From contig JBFMCT010000014.1 of the NCBI GenBank assembly GCA_040754375.1, positions 1 to 64,000 on the forward strand: 64,000 nt of DNA. Reading direction: 5' to 3'. A program made the translations under genes and the position numbers. This DNA comes from Actinomycetota bacterium. GTDB lineage: Bacteria; Actinomycetota; Acidimicrobiia; Acidimicrobiales; AC-14. Below the pieces are notes generated by a model. The model made no database searches. It saw nothing but the letters and a program-made list of their open reading frames with translations, and was not told the origin of the DNA. The stretch's first letter is position 1, and the number at the start of each line of letters is the position of its first letter. Below, in pieces: positions 17,091 through 25,116 of the stretch.

Positions 17091-17389
17091 AGACCATGGC
17101 GATCCGCCTGGAGGACGACACCAGCGCCCAGCTCACCGTCCTGGCCCAGCTCGAAGGCACCAGCGTGGCCGATCTCATCCGTCAGGCCATCGAGCGCCTG
17201 ATCGCGGACAAGCGGTCCGAGACGGGTCTCGCCGGTCGGGCACAGGCCGTCCTGGCCGACATCGACCGGGAGGCCCTGGCCCGCAAGGCCGCCATCGAGA
17301 CGCTGTTCGGCTCGCCGCAGGCGGCGCCGGAGGAGGCTCCAGCACCATCGCCCAGCCGGAGGGGAGGCAAGCGCAGCCCGTCCGACTAG
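17087..17389 (+). CDS. Ribbon-helix-helix (CopG/MetJ-type) protein
   Basis: 100 residues. The first ~45 (MAIRLEDDTSAQLTVLAQLEG, strand plus two helices, then SVADLIRQAIERLI) match a ribbon-helix-helix DNA-binding fold. A helical linker and a basic Pro/Ser tail follow. In mobile elements such proteins are antitoxins, copy or transfer repressors, or relaxosome accessories; no toxin partner is adjacent. Its start overlaps the stop of a nine-residue leader. Confidence 0.65.
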   Translation: MKTMAIRLEDDTSAQLTVLAQLEGTSVADLIRQAIERLIADKRSETGLAGRAQAVLADIDREALARKAAIETLFGSPQAAPEEAPAPSPSRRGGKRSPSD

Positions 17390-17410
17390 GAGGCGGTGGT
17401 CGTTACCAGT

Positions 17411-17444
17411 GGGACCGGGGGTTCATTGGCGAACTCCCGGTCCC
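17411..17444 (+). terminator. Hairpin after ribbon-helix-helix gene
   Basis: Perfect arms GGGACCGGG and CCCGGTCCC with an inner GTTC/GAAC pairing, 21 bases after the upstream stop codon. There is no T-run, so it is either a GC-type terminator or a protein-binding dyad. Confidence 0.4.
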
Positions 17445-17454
17445 TGCCCTGCCA

Positions 17455-17500
17455 TTGGCAAATTGGCCAAATATTCGGCCGGTTAGGACCGGGAAATATT
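17455..17500 (+). promoter_or_regulatory. Operator-like repeats upstream of XRE/ImmA pair
   Basis: A dyad TTGGC-N6-GCCAA is followed by two direct AAATATT repeats whose starts are 25 bases apart, in an AT-rich island within GC-rich DNA. The following gene is an XRE regulator, so this is the natural place for its autorepression site. Confidence 0.4.
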
Positions 17501-17561
17501 GGGACCTTGCCGTGGAATGCCGTCCACGGGATTTGGTAAAGTCTGGACAGAGTAAACCCAT

Positions 17562-17933
17562 ATGAATGAATCCCAGCGTGTCCGACTAGGTCAATATGTG
17601 CAGCAGCAGCGCCAAGCACTCGGTCTGTCTATCCGCGGACTGGCTGCCACGGCTGGCCTCGATGCCAGCGGCCTGTCCCGCTTGGAGCGCGGTCGGATGG
17701 GTGATCCCAGCTTGTCCTACCTGCACAAGCTCAGCCGAGGTCTCCAGGTGGATCCGACTGACCTCTACCTGATGGCGGGCTACACCGAGGGCCACGAGCT
17801 GCCGGGCTTCGCTCCCTACTTGCGAGCCAAGTACGAGCTACCGCCGGAAGCCGTCGAGCAACTGTCCGCCTACTTCGACTTCATTAATGCCAAGTACGTC
17901 AATACCAGTAACTCAAAAGGGGGAGAACCATGA
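17562..17933 (+). CDS. XRE-family repressor
   Basis: 123 residues. The N-terminal helix-turn-helix (RLGQYVQQQRQALGLSIRGL, then LDASGLSRLERG and LSYLHKLSRGLQVD) is a Cro/CI-type domain, followed by a short C-terminal region without a catalytic motif. ATGA overlap with the metallopeptidase gene. XRE-ImmA pairs control excision and transfer in many elements: damage signals activate ImmA, which cleaves the repressor. That mechanism is inferred here from family and context. Confidence 0.8.
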   Translation: MNESQRVRLGQYVQQQRQALGLSIRGLAATAGLDASGLSRLERGRMGDPSLSYLHKLSRGLQVDPTDLYLMAGYTEGHELPGFAPYLRAKYELPPEAVEQLSAYFDFINAKYVNTSNSKGGEP

Positions 17934-18562
17934 CCGACATCATTCGTAACTTACGCGATCGTGTGCCGATCCGCCCCCTGTCGGTTATTGAGGCCGTGAG
18001 GGTCGCCGAGCTGCAAGCGTCCCGCTTCCTGGAGCTGGCCGCCATCACCAAGCCTCCGGTACCGGAAAGCATGATCTCGGGCCTACCTCGGGTTCAGGTC
18101 GAGCGCATGGCCGCCGCCCCGATGTCTGGAGCCACCCAGTGGTCGCACGGGCGCTGGCTGATCGTCGTCAACGGCGCTGAACCCAAGGTTCGCCAGCGCT
18201 TCTCGGTAGCGCACGAGTTCAAGCACGTCTTGGACAACCCCTTCATCGCCAAGCTCTACCCCTCGGTCCCCGGGCAGACGGCGGCCGAACGGGCCGAAGC
18301 GGTCTGCGACTACTTCGCCGGCTGCCTGCTAATGCCCCGGGCCTGGGTCAAGCGGCTGTACTGCGACGAGGGCGTTCAGGACCTGCGCCGGCTGGCACTG
18401 CGTTTCGACGTCTCCCAGATGGCCATGCAGGTCCGGCTGCTGCAGATCGGTCTCGTCGATCCCGGCCCTCGTTGTGCCACCCGCCACCGTGTCGATGCTG
18501 GCGCGGTCTTCGAAGCGGCTTGGCTAGAGCGAAGTGCCTCCATGACCAAGGCGGCAGCGTGA
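17930..18562 (+). CDS. ImmA/IrrE-family metallopeptidase
   Basis: 210 residues. The zinc-peptidase motif HEFKH (HExxH) sits in RFSVAHEFKHVLDNP, with the downstream helix AERAEAVCDYFAGCLLMPRAWV carrying a candidate third ligand. It is coupled to the XRE repressor gene by ATGA, and the recombinase follows 10 bp later. The likely role is cleaving the repressor to induce excision. Confidence 0.85.
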   Translation: MTDIIRNLRDRVPIRPLSVIEAVRVAELQASRFLELAAITKPPVPESMISGLPRVQVERMAAAPMSGATQWSHGRWLIVVNGAEPKVRQRFSVAHEFKHVLDNPFIAKLYPSVPGQTAAERAEAVCDYFAGCLLMPRAWVKRLYCDEGVQDLRRLALRFDVSQMAMQVRLLQIGLVDPGPRCATRHRVDAGAVFEAAWLERSASMTKAAA

Positions 18563-18572
18563 GGATGCGGCC

Positions 18573-20666
18573 ATGAGCCAGTCACCGTCGCCCCAGCCGA
18601 TCGCGGCCTTGCCGGAGGCCTTCACCAAACGGGCGGTCATCTACTTGCGCGTCTCCACCGCCAAGCAGGTTGGCACCGATGACGTCGACCCGGACGGCTA
18701 CTCCATCCCTGCGCAGCGCGACGCCTGCCGGCGTAAGGCCGAGGCTCTCGGGGCTGAGATCGTCGAGGAGTTCATCGATCGCGGCTCCAGCGCCAAGACC
18801 GCTGACCGCCCGCAGTTCCGACGCCTGATCAGTCGGGTGACGACCGAGCGCGACATCGACTACGTCATCCTCGACAAGATCGACCGCTTTGCCCGCAACC
18901 GGCGCGACGACGCCAATCTGTTGTTCGAGTTGCGCCAGGCCGGCGCCGAGCTGGTCTCCGTCAAGGAGAACATCGACGAGACGCCGGCCGGCGTCCTGCT
19001 GCACGGCATCTTGGCCACGATGGCCGAGTGGGAGAGCCGCACTAACGCCGCCCGCACTCTGACGGCCATGACCCAGAAGGCCAAGGGTGGCGGTACACCA
19101 GGCCGCGCACCCGTCGGCTATCTCAACGTTCCCCGTCGCATCGACGGGCGCGAGGTCCGCGTGGTCGCCGTTGATCCTGAACGCGCTTCGCTGGTGCAGT
19201 GGGCGTTCGAGGCCTATGCCACGGGCCAGTACACAGTTCGGTCGCTGCACGAAGCTCTTACGGCCAAGGGCCTGCGTACCCTCCCGCAGGGGAAGGGCGT
19301 TCCCGGACCGATCCCGCCGAGCGGCGTCGCCAAGCTCCTCAGTAACCGCTACTACCTGGGCTACGTCTCCTTTCGAGGCGTTGAGTACGACGGCAGGCAT
19401 CAGCCGCTGGTCTCGAGCGTGTTGTTTGACCAGGTGCAAGAGATCCTGCGCTCCCGCCGGACGGCCGGCGAGAAGCAACGGGTGCATCACCACTACCTCA
19501 AGGGCACCGTGTTCTGCGGCCGCTGTGGCAGCCGGCTGTGCCTGACCAATGCCAAGGGCCAATACCTCTACTTCTTCTGCCTCGGCCGCCACCAGCGCCG
19601 GACCGACTGCCAGCAGCCTTACCTGCTGGCCGCCGACGTCGAGGCATCTGTGGAACGCTTCTACCGCCACGAGCGTCTGTCCGACGAATTGCAGACCGTC
19701 ATCCGAAACGGCGTCCTGGGGGAGCTGGAGCGACAGCGCCAGCACAGTGGCCCGGAGATCGCATGGGCCAGGCGGCAGGTCGAGAACCTGGCAGCCGAGC
19801 GGCGGAGGCTTGGCCGCGAGACCGTCAAGGGGAACATTCCGGGTGACCTCGCCCGGGAGGAGCACGATCGGATCGACCGTGAGCTTGCCGATGCCCAACG
19901 CATCCTCGCAGCGGCCGAAGCCGTGTCGTCCCACATCGAGGCCAATCTGGATCGGGCTGTCGCCCTGCTCGGCCGCGTTGATGAGATCTACCGGCAAGGC
20001 GGCCCCAAGATCCGCCGCCTGTCCAACCAGTTCTTGTTCGAGAAGCTGCTGATTCGGGAGCGCGAGGTCGCCGACGCCGTCTACCGCGAACCGTGGGCAA
20101 CACTGCGGAGCGACCAGCTTGTCGCCAGTCTGAGGGAAAACGCACGAAACCCCGGCCGTCGTTCTGTTGGCCAGGGTTCGAAAATGACTCTCTTGGCGCC
20201 CCCGGGAGGATTCGAACCTCCGACGCACGGTCTAGGAAACTCGCTGGACGTGTCGCGTTGCGCGCAAGGAGACGCGAAAAGGCTGGTCAGAGCGTTGCGC
20301 TCGCGCAGGGAGTCCCGTCCTGCGCATTCGATTTCGTGCTCGAGACGGGCAACTGGATGGGCAACTCTTGGGCCATCGACGTGCGGGTCCAAGCCCGGGT
20401 TCGACGCCCGAGACCCGCGCGCGGACGGGCAGCTCGCGCCCTCGCGTCGCCGCCATGCAGGGTCGTTGCGCCCCAGAGCGCCGGTCCCGAAACCGTGCGT
20501 CACGCCGCAATCGAGGGTCTTGCCCATCTGCCCTGCGCGCGCGAGGTCTGTGACCTGCACCGTTGCGGTCCACGGCTGCCCATCCACTCTTGTCACGTGG
20601 CGGCGAGGACCAGCGGCGCCCAGCGCGCATGCCCATCCCTGCCCAGGCCGGGGTCGATGCCCGTGA
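18573..20666 (+). CDS. Large serine recombinase, C-terminus fused across an att site
   Basis: 697 residues as it stands. The resolvase catalytic domain starts at RAVIYLRVSTAKQ (active Ser28), with DKIDRFARNRRDD and the E-helix AEWESRTNAARTL following. Next come the recombinase domain (GRAPVGYLNVPRR), a Cys4 zinc ribbon (CGRCG...C...C) and a coiled-coil region near residues 390-450. After residue about 536 the frame enters the tRNA-Arg 3' fragment (LAPPGGFEPPTHGLGN) and continues about 140 residues through foreign DNA antisense to the metallophosphatase gene. In an uninterrupted insertion it would have read GLGNRRSIL and stopped inside the tRNA. The functional enzyme is probably the first ~540 residues. 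Confidence 0.85.
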   Translation: MSQSPSPQPIAALPEAFTKRAVIYLRVSTAKQVGTDDVDPDGYSIPAQRDACRRKAEALGAEIVEEFIDRGSSAKTADRPQFRRLISRVTTERDIDYVILDKIDRFARNRRDDANLLFELRQAGAELVSVKENIDETPAGVLLHGILATMAEWESRTNAARTLTAMTQKAKGGGTPGRAPVGYLNVPRRIDGREVRVVAVDPERASLVQWAFEAYATGQYTVRSLHEALTAKGLRTLPQGKGVPGPIPPSGVAKLLSNRYYLGYVSFRGVEYDGRHQPLVSSVLFDQVQEILRSRRTAGEKQRVHHHYLKGTVFCGRCGSRLCLTNAKGQYLYFFCLGRHQRRTDCQQPYLLAADVEASVERFYRHERLSDELQTVIRNGVLGELERQRQHSGPEIAWARRQVENLAAERRRLGRETVKGNIPGDLAREEHDRIDRELADAQRILAAAEAVSSHIEANLDRAVALLGRVDEIYRQGGPKIRRLSNQFLFEKLLIREREVADAVYREPWATLRSDQLVASLRENARNPGRRSVGQGSKMTLLAPPGGFEPPTHGLGNSLDVSRCAQGDAKRLVRALRSRRESRPAHSISCSRRATGWATLGPSTCGSKPGFDARDPRADGQLAPSRRRHAGSLRPRAPVPKPCVTPQSRVLPICPARARSVTCTVAVHGCPSTLVTWRRGPAAPSAHAHPCPGRGRCP

Positions 20667-20971
20667 TCGGGCGAGCGCCGATGCGAGCGACGACGTGCCG
20701 CCGCACCCGGTCGATGTCGCAGTGGTCCGCGAGACTCGTGGTTGCCGACGAGCTGCACCCACCGGTCGGGTGCGCGATTGTGCAGTCGGTCAACGCATGC
20801 GATCAGCCGCGCCGACTCGTCGCTTCGCCCGATGAGGTCGCCGACCTGTACGACGACGGTGCCCGCCGGCACTTCGCTCTCCGACACGCAGACATCGAAC
20901 GGCGCGAGCACCTCGTCGAGCGCAGTCAGGTGTCCGGCGACGTCGCCGACCACGAGAAGCGTCGTTGCCAT
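20081..20971 (-). pseudogene. Calcineurin-like metallophosphatase fragment
   Basis: The first ~80 residues are a clear metallophosphoesterase N-terminus: GDVAGHL (GDxxGH), VVQVGDLIGRSDES (GDxxxRG-like) and QLVGNHES (GNHE). After that the frame becomes Arg/Pro-rich and carries none of the later His motifs. It then runs antisense through the att copy into the recombinase gene. The other two frames do not supply a convincing continuation, so the gene appears frameshifted or truncated at the element's left end. It starts 4 bp after the upstream AbiEi-like gene on the same strand and was probably its operon partner. Confidence 0.6.
20196..20240 (+). repeat. attachment-site copy: 3' part of tRNA-Arg
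   Basis: 45 bp identical to 33146-33190 except one base (C here, T in the intact tRNA at 33182). It covers the acceptor 3' strand, T-arm and most of the anticodon arm on the minus strand, but lacks the 5' half, so it is not a tRNA gene. It forms the left end of the tyrosine-integrase element and the right end of the serine-recombinase element. Confidence 0.9.
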
Positions 20972-20974
20972 CGG

Positions 20975-21874
20975 CTATGCCTTGCCCACGAGCTCTTGCA
21001 GCGGTGCGACCAATCGATCAACGACGGCGTACTGCGACACCCACTGCTTACGGCGATCTCCCCGCATGGCGCTCGGGTGTTCGAACGTCACCTTCGGCAT
21101 CGGTCCCGCTGGCCGGCGCGCCAGCAATGCCATCGCGCGCTCGGGCTGTCCGCCGGCGTGCAAGAGGTAGGCGGCGCGCTGCCACGCCGACGCCGTCTGC
21201 GCGACGAGCAGTCGCGCGAGCTTGTCGTCGTCGCAATCGTCGACCACCTGCTCCAAGTGGGCGACCAGGTCGGCCCACGGCATGAACGACGCCGGTCGCG
21301 CGCTGAGCTGAATGACGAGCGCCTCGGGACCGAAGGCCGGCAGTCCACCCGACCAGTTGACGAGGTCGAGTCGGCGACGAGCGAGGAACGCCGTGCTCGG
21401 ACGCACGTCCGCCAGCGGCGCCAGGCCCCACTTGATCGACACCACCGACACGTGAGGCCGTAGGCCGTCGGGAAGGCGGACGTTCGCCTGCTTCCACACC
21501 GAGATCCGCCCCTCGCTCCTTCGGCCGAGGTAGCCGAGGTGCCATGCTGCCGCCTCCCCGGCAAGCAGGAACTCGGCCTGTTCGTCGCGCGCCTGCCACG
21601 CCCGCAGCGGCAGGTACGGGTCCGCCACCGACGCCTGGCCCGGAGGCACGAACGTCCAGGTGCCCTTCACGGGCAAGGCGACCAGCCAGCCCAGCCGGCG
21701 GAGCTCGGCGATGGTTGCCGCCGCGTCTCGGTCGAGGCGGAGGTCGGCGGACCGCTGCGCGATGTCCTCGTTCGTCACCACTGCCGGCCGGTCGCGAGCC
21801 AGCTGCCCGACGAGCGCGCTTGCCCAGCCAGGGATCCGCCGATCGACCCGCGCAGAGCTGGCGGTTGAGTTCAC
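20975..21874 (-). CDS. AbiEi-like antitoxin/transcription factor
   Basis: About 299 residues from GTG (VNSTASSARVDRR). A TACGAT seven bases before this GTG would give a leaderless mRNA; an ATG at 21910 is the alternative start. A winged-helix N-terminus (VTNEDIAQRSADLRLDRDAA, then RRLGWLVAL) is followed by a region with AEFLLAGEAAAWHLGYLGR and VSVVSIKWGL, the layout of AbiEi-type antitoxins of type IV toxin-antitoxin systems. It is divergent from a second AbiEi-like gene with a nucleotidyltransferase partner and is followed by a metallophosphatase fragment. Confidence 0.65.
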   Translation of the reverse strand: MNSTASSARVDRRIPGWASALVGQLARDRPAVVTNEDIAQRSADLRLDRDAAATIAELRRLGWLVALPVKGTWTFVPPGQASVADPYLPLRAWQARDEQAEFLLAGEAAAWHLGYLGRRSEGRISVWKQANVRLPDGLRPHVSVVSIKWGLAPLADVRPSTAFLARRRLDLVNWSGGLPAFGPEALVIQLSARPASFMPWADLVAHLEQVVDDCDDDKLARLLVAQTASAWQRAAYLLHAGGQPERAMALLARRPAGPMPKVTFEHPSAMRGDRRKQWVSQYAVVDRLVAPLQELVGKA

Positions 21875-22004
21875 TGCGGAAATCGTACCAGAACCGTCGT
21901 TTATCCGCATCAGAGCTAACCGCCCCCGCGGGTGACAGGCCAGTCGACTACCGCTACTATTCGGTCTACAGCAGTTTTCACAACTCACTGAATGGTGCCG
22001 CAAA

Positions 22005-23063
22005 GTGAAACTAGCCGTCGAACTGGATGAGGACGTCGCCGTGCCCGTTCGACGCGCCCTCGAGAGCATCCGAGACATCAAGGTCGTCGACGGCGTCGAA
22101 CACCGGATCACGGTGGATGGCACCGAGCGACCGATCGTGATCTTGCCCCGTCCCCGTCGTGGCCCGGCGGGCGATTTGGAGGTCGACGTCGCCGACCTCG
22201 TGCGTCGTGTCCCTCCCGATGCGGTTGGGCTCGTGGTGGCAGGCACGATTCCCGCCGCGGAGCGCGAGGCCCTCGAGCGCGCTGGGTTGTCGTGGTGCGA
22301 CGGCCGAGGCGCGATGCATCTGGCGTGGCCCGGGACCTACGTGCACATCGACCGGGGCAGCCGTCGACCGGAGCAACCCAAGCCCAAGGGAACCCAGGGC
22401 ATCGGGCCGGCGAGCATCAGGGCGGTGCAGGTCCTCCTCGGCAGCGACCAGGAGGCCTGGACGGTGAGCCAGCTCGCCCAAGCTGCGGCAGTCTCCGTGG
22501 GTCAAGCACACACGGTGTTCCGAGTGCTCGAACGGAACAACCTGCTGCGCCGTGAGGGAAAGGGCCCGAGTCAGCGGAGCACCGTCCCTGATCGCCGAGC
22601 GGCCCTCGACTGGCTGCGAACCGTTGATCGCGCTCGGCGTCGGCCCGCGGCTGCCGCCACGTATGTCTATGGAAGGACGCCGGATGACGAGATGCGCAAC
22701 TTCGCCGCGCTCGCCGACAAGGCCGGCCTGCCATATGCCGTGACGGGCGCCGCCGCGAGCAACCTCATGGGCATCCCCGTCCTCACGCGCGTACCCGTCG
22801 CGCACGTGCGCGTGGGTGTGCTCGACGCGCCCGATGCACTGCATCGTCTCGGGCTGGAGCACCTCGACGCCCAGGGTCCTGCCAGCGGCATGAACCTGGA
22901 GCTGTGGACCGATGTCGGCGAGCTCGGCACCTTCGGCGCGCAGGAGCGGGACGGCGTGAAGGTTGCGCCGCCGGTCCGCGTCTGGCTCGACATCGCGCGC
23001 GAGGGCGGCCGCGGCGAGGATGCCGCGCAGCTGTTCAGGGAGGCGATCCTTGAGCGAGCCTGA
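22005..23063 (+). CDS. AbiEi-family antitoxin, type IV toxin-antitoxin
   Basis: 352 residues from GTG. The N-terminal ~120 residues are an alpha/beta region with a conserved-looking GLVVAGTIPAAERE block. It is followed by a winged helix (EAWTVSQLAQAAAVSVGQAH, VLERNNLLRREGKGP) and a C-terminal domain ending PVRVWLDIAREGGRGEDAA, a signature seen in AbiEi-family proteins. It would repress its own operon and counter the nucleotidyltransferase encoded by the next gene, whose TTG start lies inside its last codons (14-bp overlap). Confidence 0.75.
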   Translation: MKLAVELDEDVAVPVRRALESIRDIKVVDGVEHRITVDGTERPIVILPRPRRGPAGDLEVDVADLVRRVPPDAVGLVVAGTIPAAEREALERAGLSWCDGRGAMHLAWPGTYVHIDRGSRRPEQPKPKGTQGIGPASIRAVQVLLGSDQEAWTVSQLAQAAAVSVGQAHTVFRVLERNNLLRREGKGPSQRSTVPDRRAALDWLRTVDRARRRPAAAATYVYGRTPDDEMRNFAALADKAGLPYAVTGAAASNLMGIPVLTRVPVAHVRVGVLDAPDALHRLGLEHLDAQGPASGMNLELWTDVGELGTFGAQERDGVKVAPPVRVWLDIAREGGRGEDAAQLFREAILERA

Positions 23064-23940
23064 CGGTCAGCACATCAGCGGCTACGACGCGCACGTCGCG
23101 GAGCAGCTCGTGGCGGAGGCCGCCGACCTCGTGCGATCGCTCGGGTTCGCCTCCGCTCATGTGGTCCTCATCGGAGGAATCGTCCCGGGATTGCTCGTGC
23201 CGGTGCTCGACCCGGGGATCGAGCCGCACGTAGGAACCGCGGACATCGACCTCTGCCTGAGTGTTGCTCTCGTCGAAGGGGCGACGGACACCTACGAGCG
23301 GATCGAGACGGTGCTGAAGCGGCTCGGGTTCGCGGAGACGGACGCGTCGTTCCGGTGGCGGCGTAGCGATGGGCTTCCGCTGACGATCGAGTTCTTCTGT
23401 CCCGCCGACGACACCCGACCGGCCGGGCGCGCGTTCCGGCCGTCCGCGAGCGACAACCCGACTGGCAAGCACAACCTCGGCGGTCGGCTCTCCGCGCTCG
23501 CGCTGGGCGCAGGCGACCTCCTGACCACTGACGTTGAGGTCGTTCGGCGCGAGGTGAACCTCCCCGGCAATAAGGGAACCCTCGTCGCCGAGCTCCGCGT
23601 GACCGGGCCCGTGGCGTTCCTCGTCGCCAAGTCACAGGCACTGGTCGGCGCGACTGCGCGGGACAAGCCGAAGGACGCCTACGACATCGTCTGGCTGATC
23701 GAGAGCTGGCCCGGAGGAGCGCGCGCTGCGGCCGCCGACTTCGCTCGATGTCCGGCGTTCGATCGACCCGAGGTTCGCACCGCGCTGCAGGCGATCGGAG
23801 ATGCCTTCGCCGGCCCCGATCGCATCGGATCACGCTCGTACGCCCGGTTCGTCGCTGCCGCGCCTGAGGACGAAGCCCAGCTCGAGCGACGCTCGGTAGG
23901 CGCAGTGCGCGAGTTCCTCGACGCGCTCTCTGGGTCGTGA
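23050..23940 (+). CDS. AbiEii-like nucleotidyltransferase toxin candidate
   Basis: About 296 residues from a TTG start overlapping the antitoxin gene. The nucleotidyltransferase core is visible: HVVLIGGIVPGLL (glycine loop), then HVGTADIDLCLS (Gx(T/S)xDxD metal-binding pair) and LPLTIEFFCP as the third acidic strand. The later helix KPKDAYDIVWLIESW (KDxYD) is typical of the AbiEii/DUF1814-like group. AbiEii-type toxins transfer nucleotides, blocking growth on phage infection or loss of antitoxin. Overlap with the AbiEi gene supports a functional pair. Confidence 0.75.
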   Translation: MSEPDGQHISGYDAHVAEQLVAEAADLVRSLGFASAHVVLIGGIVPGLLVPVLDPGIEPHVGTADIDLCLSVALVEGATDTYERIETVLKRLGFAETDASFRWRRSDGLPLTIEFFCPADDTRPAGRAFRPSASDNPTGKHNLGGRLSALALGAGDLLTTDVEVVRREVNLPGNKGTLVAELRVTGPVAFLVAKSQALVGATARDKPKDAYDIVWLIESWPGGARAAAADFARCPAFDRPEVRTALQAIGDAFAGPDRIGSRSYARFVAAAPEDEAQLERRSVGAVREFLDALSGS

Positions 23941-23950
23941 ATCTTCGCAG

Positions 23951-25116
23951 CTACTGGTCCGTTTCGACGGCCCGCAGGTGTCGACGCGGTGCGGGGTCGT
24001 GCCCGGTTCGCTGGCGACACAGCCGGGTGAGGTGGTCGACGTGCCAGCCGCCGCCGACGATGGCCGCACCGTATACCTCGGCGGCGAGGTCGGGCTTGCC
24101 AGCGCCGACGGCTGCCTCGCCTAACGCGTCGACTGGCATCCACCACTCCGCTCGCAACCTCTCGGCCGCTACCGCGAACCGGTCGAACGAACGGGTGGCC
24201 ACCGCCAGCCATGCGATGAGCTGGAGCGCCTCGTCGGCCTCGTAGTCGAGGCGGTGCGACCGGTGCTCGGCTGCGAGTTCGAGGAGGAGACGCTCGACTC
24301 TCTCGACGTCCGCCTCGCGGGCTCCGAGGAATGGTGCGGCGTCGCGGCGGTGGCGGATGCCGTAGTCCTCCCAGATGCACCACTCGCAGAGGTCGGCCCA
24401 GTAGACGGCCGGCTCGATGCCCGTGTCCCGCCAGGGCAGCGAGGCGTAGGTCTCGAGAGCGTCTCCGAGGAAGGTGCCGACGGCGCCGTCGGAGTCGCGC
24501 AGCCCACCAAGGAATGCTTCGAGCCCGGCGGTCAGGACTGCCCGCCAGAGGGCCAGCTGCCGGGGCGGGGTCGCCGGCACCGTCCTCGTGCTCCTCGGCG
24601 GTGATGGCCTCCAGCGCGGTGGCCAGCCGGAAGCTCCGGCGCTCGCCGTCTACCAGGTCGGCGAAGTGGGCGTAGTCCTCCTCGGGCGATACCGGGAACA
24701 ATGGCCAGTGGCCGCGCAGGGCGCGCTCGCGCAGCCGTCGGCGCGGCGTGTCCTCCATCGCGGGGGTGAGGTCGCGGCCGGCGAGCTCCTGGTCGAGCAC
24801 CTTGCGCCGCGCCTTCGTCCGCAAGGCCTTGTCGTCGAGGTGGTCGGCGGCGAGATCGGCCGCGGTTAGGCCGGCCGCCTCCAGCCGGCCGAGAAGGTCG
24901 AGCAGATGGCTGCGCTTGCGCTCCCACACCCGACTCGTTACCGACCGCTGGCGGTCCCGGGCGATGATCGCCTCCTCCAGCGCGTCCCAATCGCCGTCGG
25001 CCTCGGTGACGCACAGCAGGCAGAACCACAGGTCCCAGTGCGACCAGCTCTCGCGGGCGTGCTCAGCCCACGGCTCGGGCCCGAAGGTCGGCGGCCTCCG
25101 CGTACCCACGATCAAC
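23951..25116 (-). pseudogene. Unknown gene with a single frameshift
   Basis: Two reading frames together make one ~390-residue protein. From a TTG start (25116, overlapping the previous stop as TTGA) the first frame encodes an aromatic, helical region (HARESWSHWDLWFCLLCVTE to LATALEAITAEEHEDG). Near 24580-24600 coding quality switches to the second frame (PATPPRQLALWRAVLTAGLE, YWADLCEWCIWEDYG), which ends at 23951. The first frame continues with Arg/Pro-rich nonsense and no stop. A one-base indel near the GACCCCGCCCCGG run would explain it, either real or a sequencing error. Alternatively the GTG near 24580 starts a second gene. No family recognised. Confidence 0.5.

Larger units (their letters stand above)
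10729..20240 (+). mobile_element. Integrative/conjugative-type element with serine recombinase (left end unresolved)
   Basis: A same-strand block with a coupling-type ATPase, a replication-relaxation protein, an orphan methyltransferase, an XRE/ImmA regulatory pair and a large serine recombinase at its right end, directly abutting a tRNA-Arg 3' fragment. I did not find a matching att copy further left. The true left end may therefore be diverged or outside the window, in which case the defence genes at 0-6 kb would be cargo. Confidence 0.5.

Noticed and set aside
1-20195. Left attachment site of the serine-recombinase element
   Set aside because: I looked for TTCGAACC-type tRNA 3' sequence and found none; the left end remains undefined rather than guessed.
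18582-20228. A 548-codon open frame antisense to the serine recombinase
   Set aside because: No domain or motif, and the sense frame is a clear recombinase.
20196-20240. Second tRNA-Arg gene
   Set aside because: Only the 3' portion is present; there is no 5' acceptor strand or D-arm, so it is an att copy.
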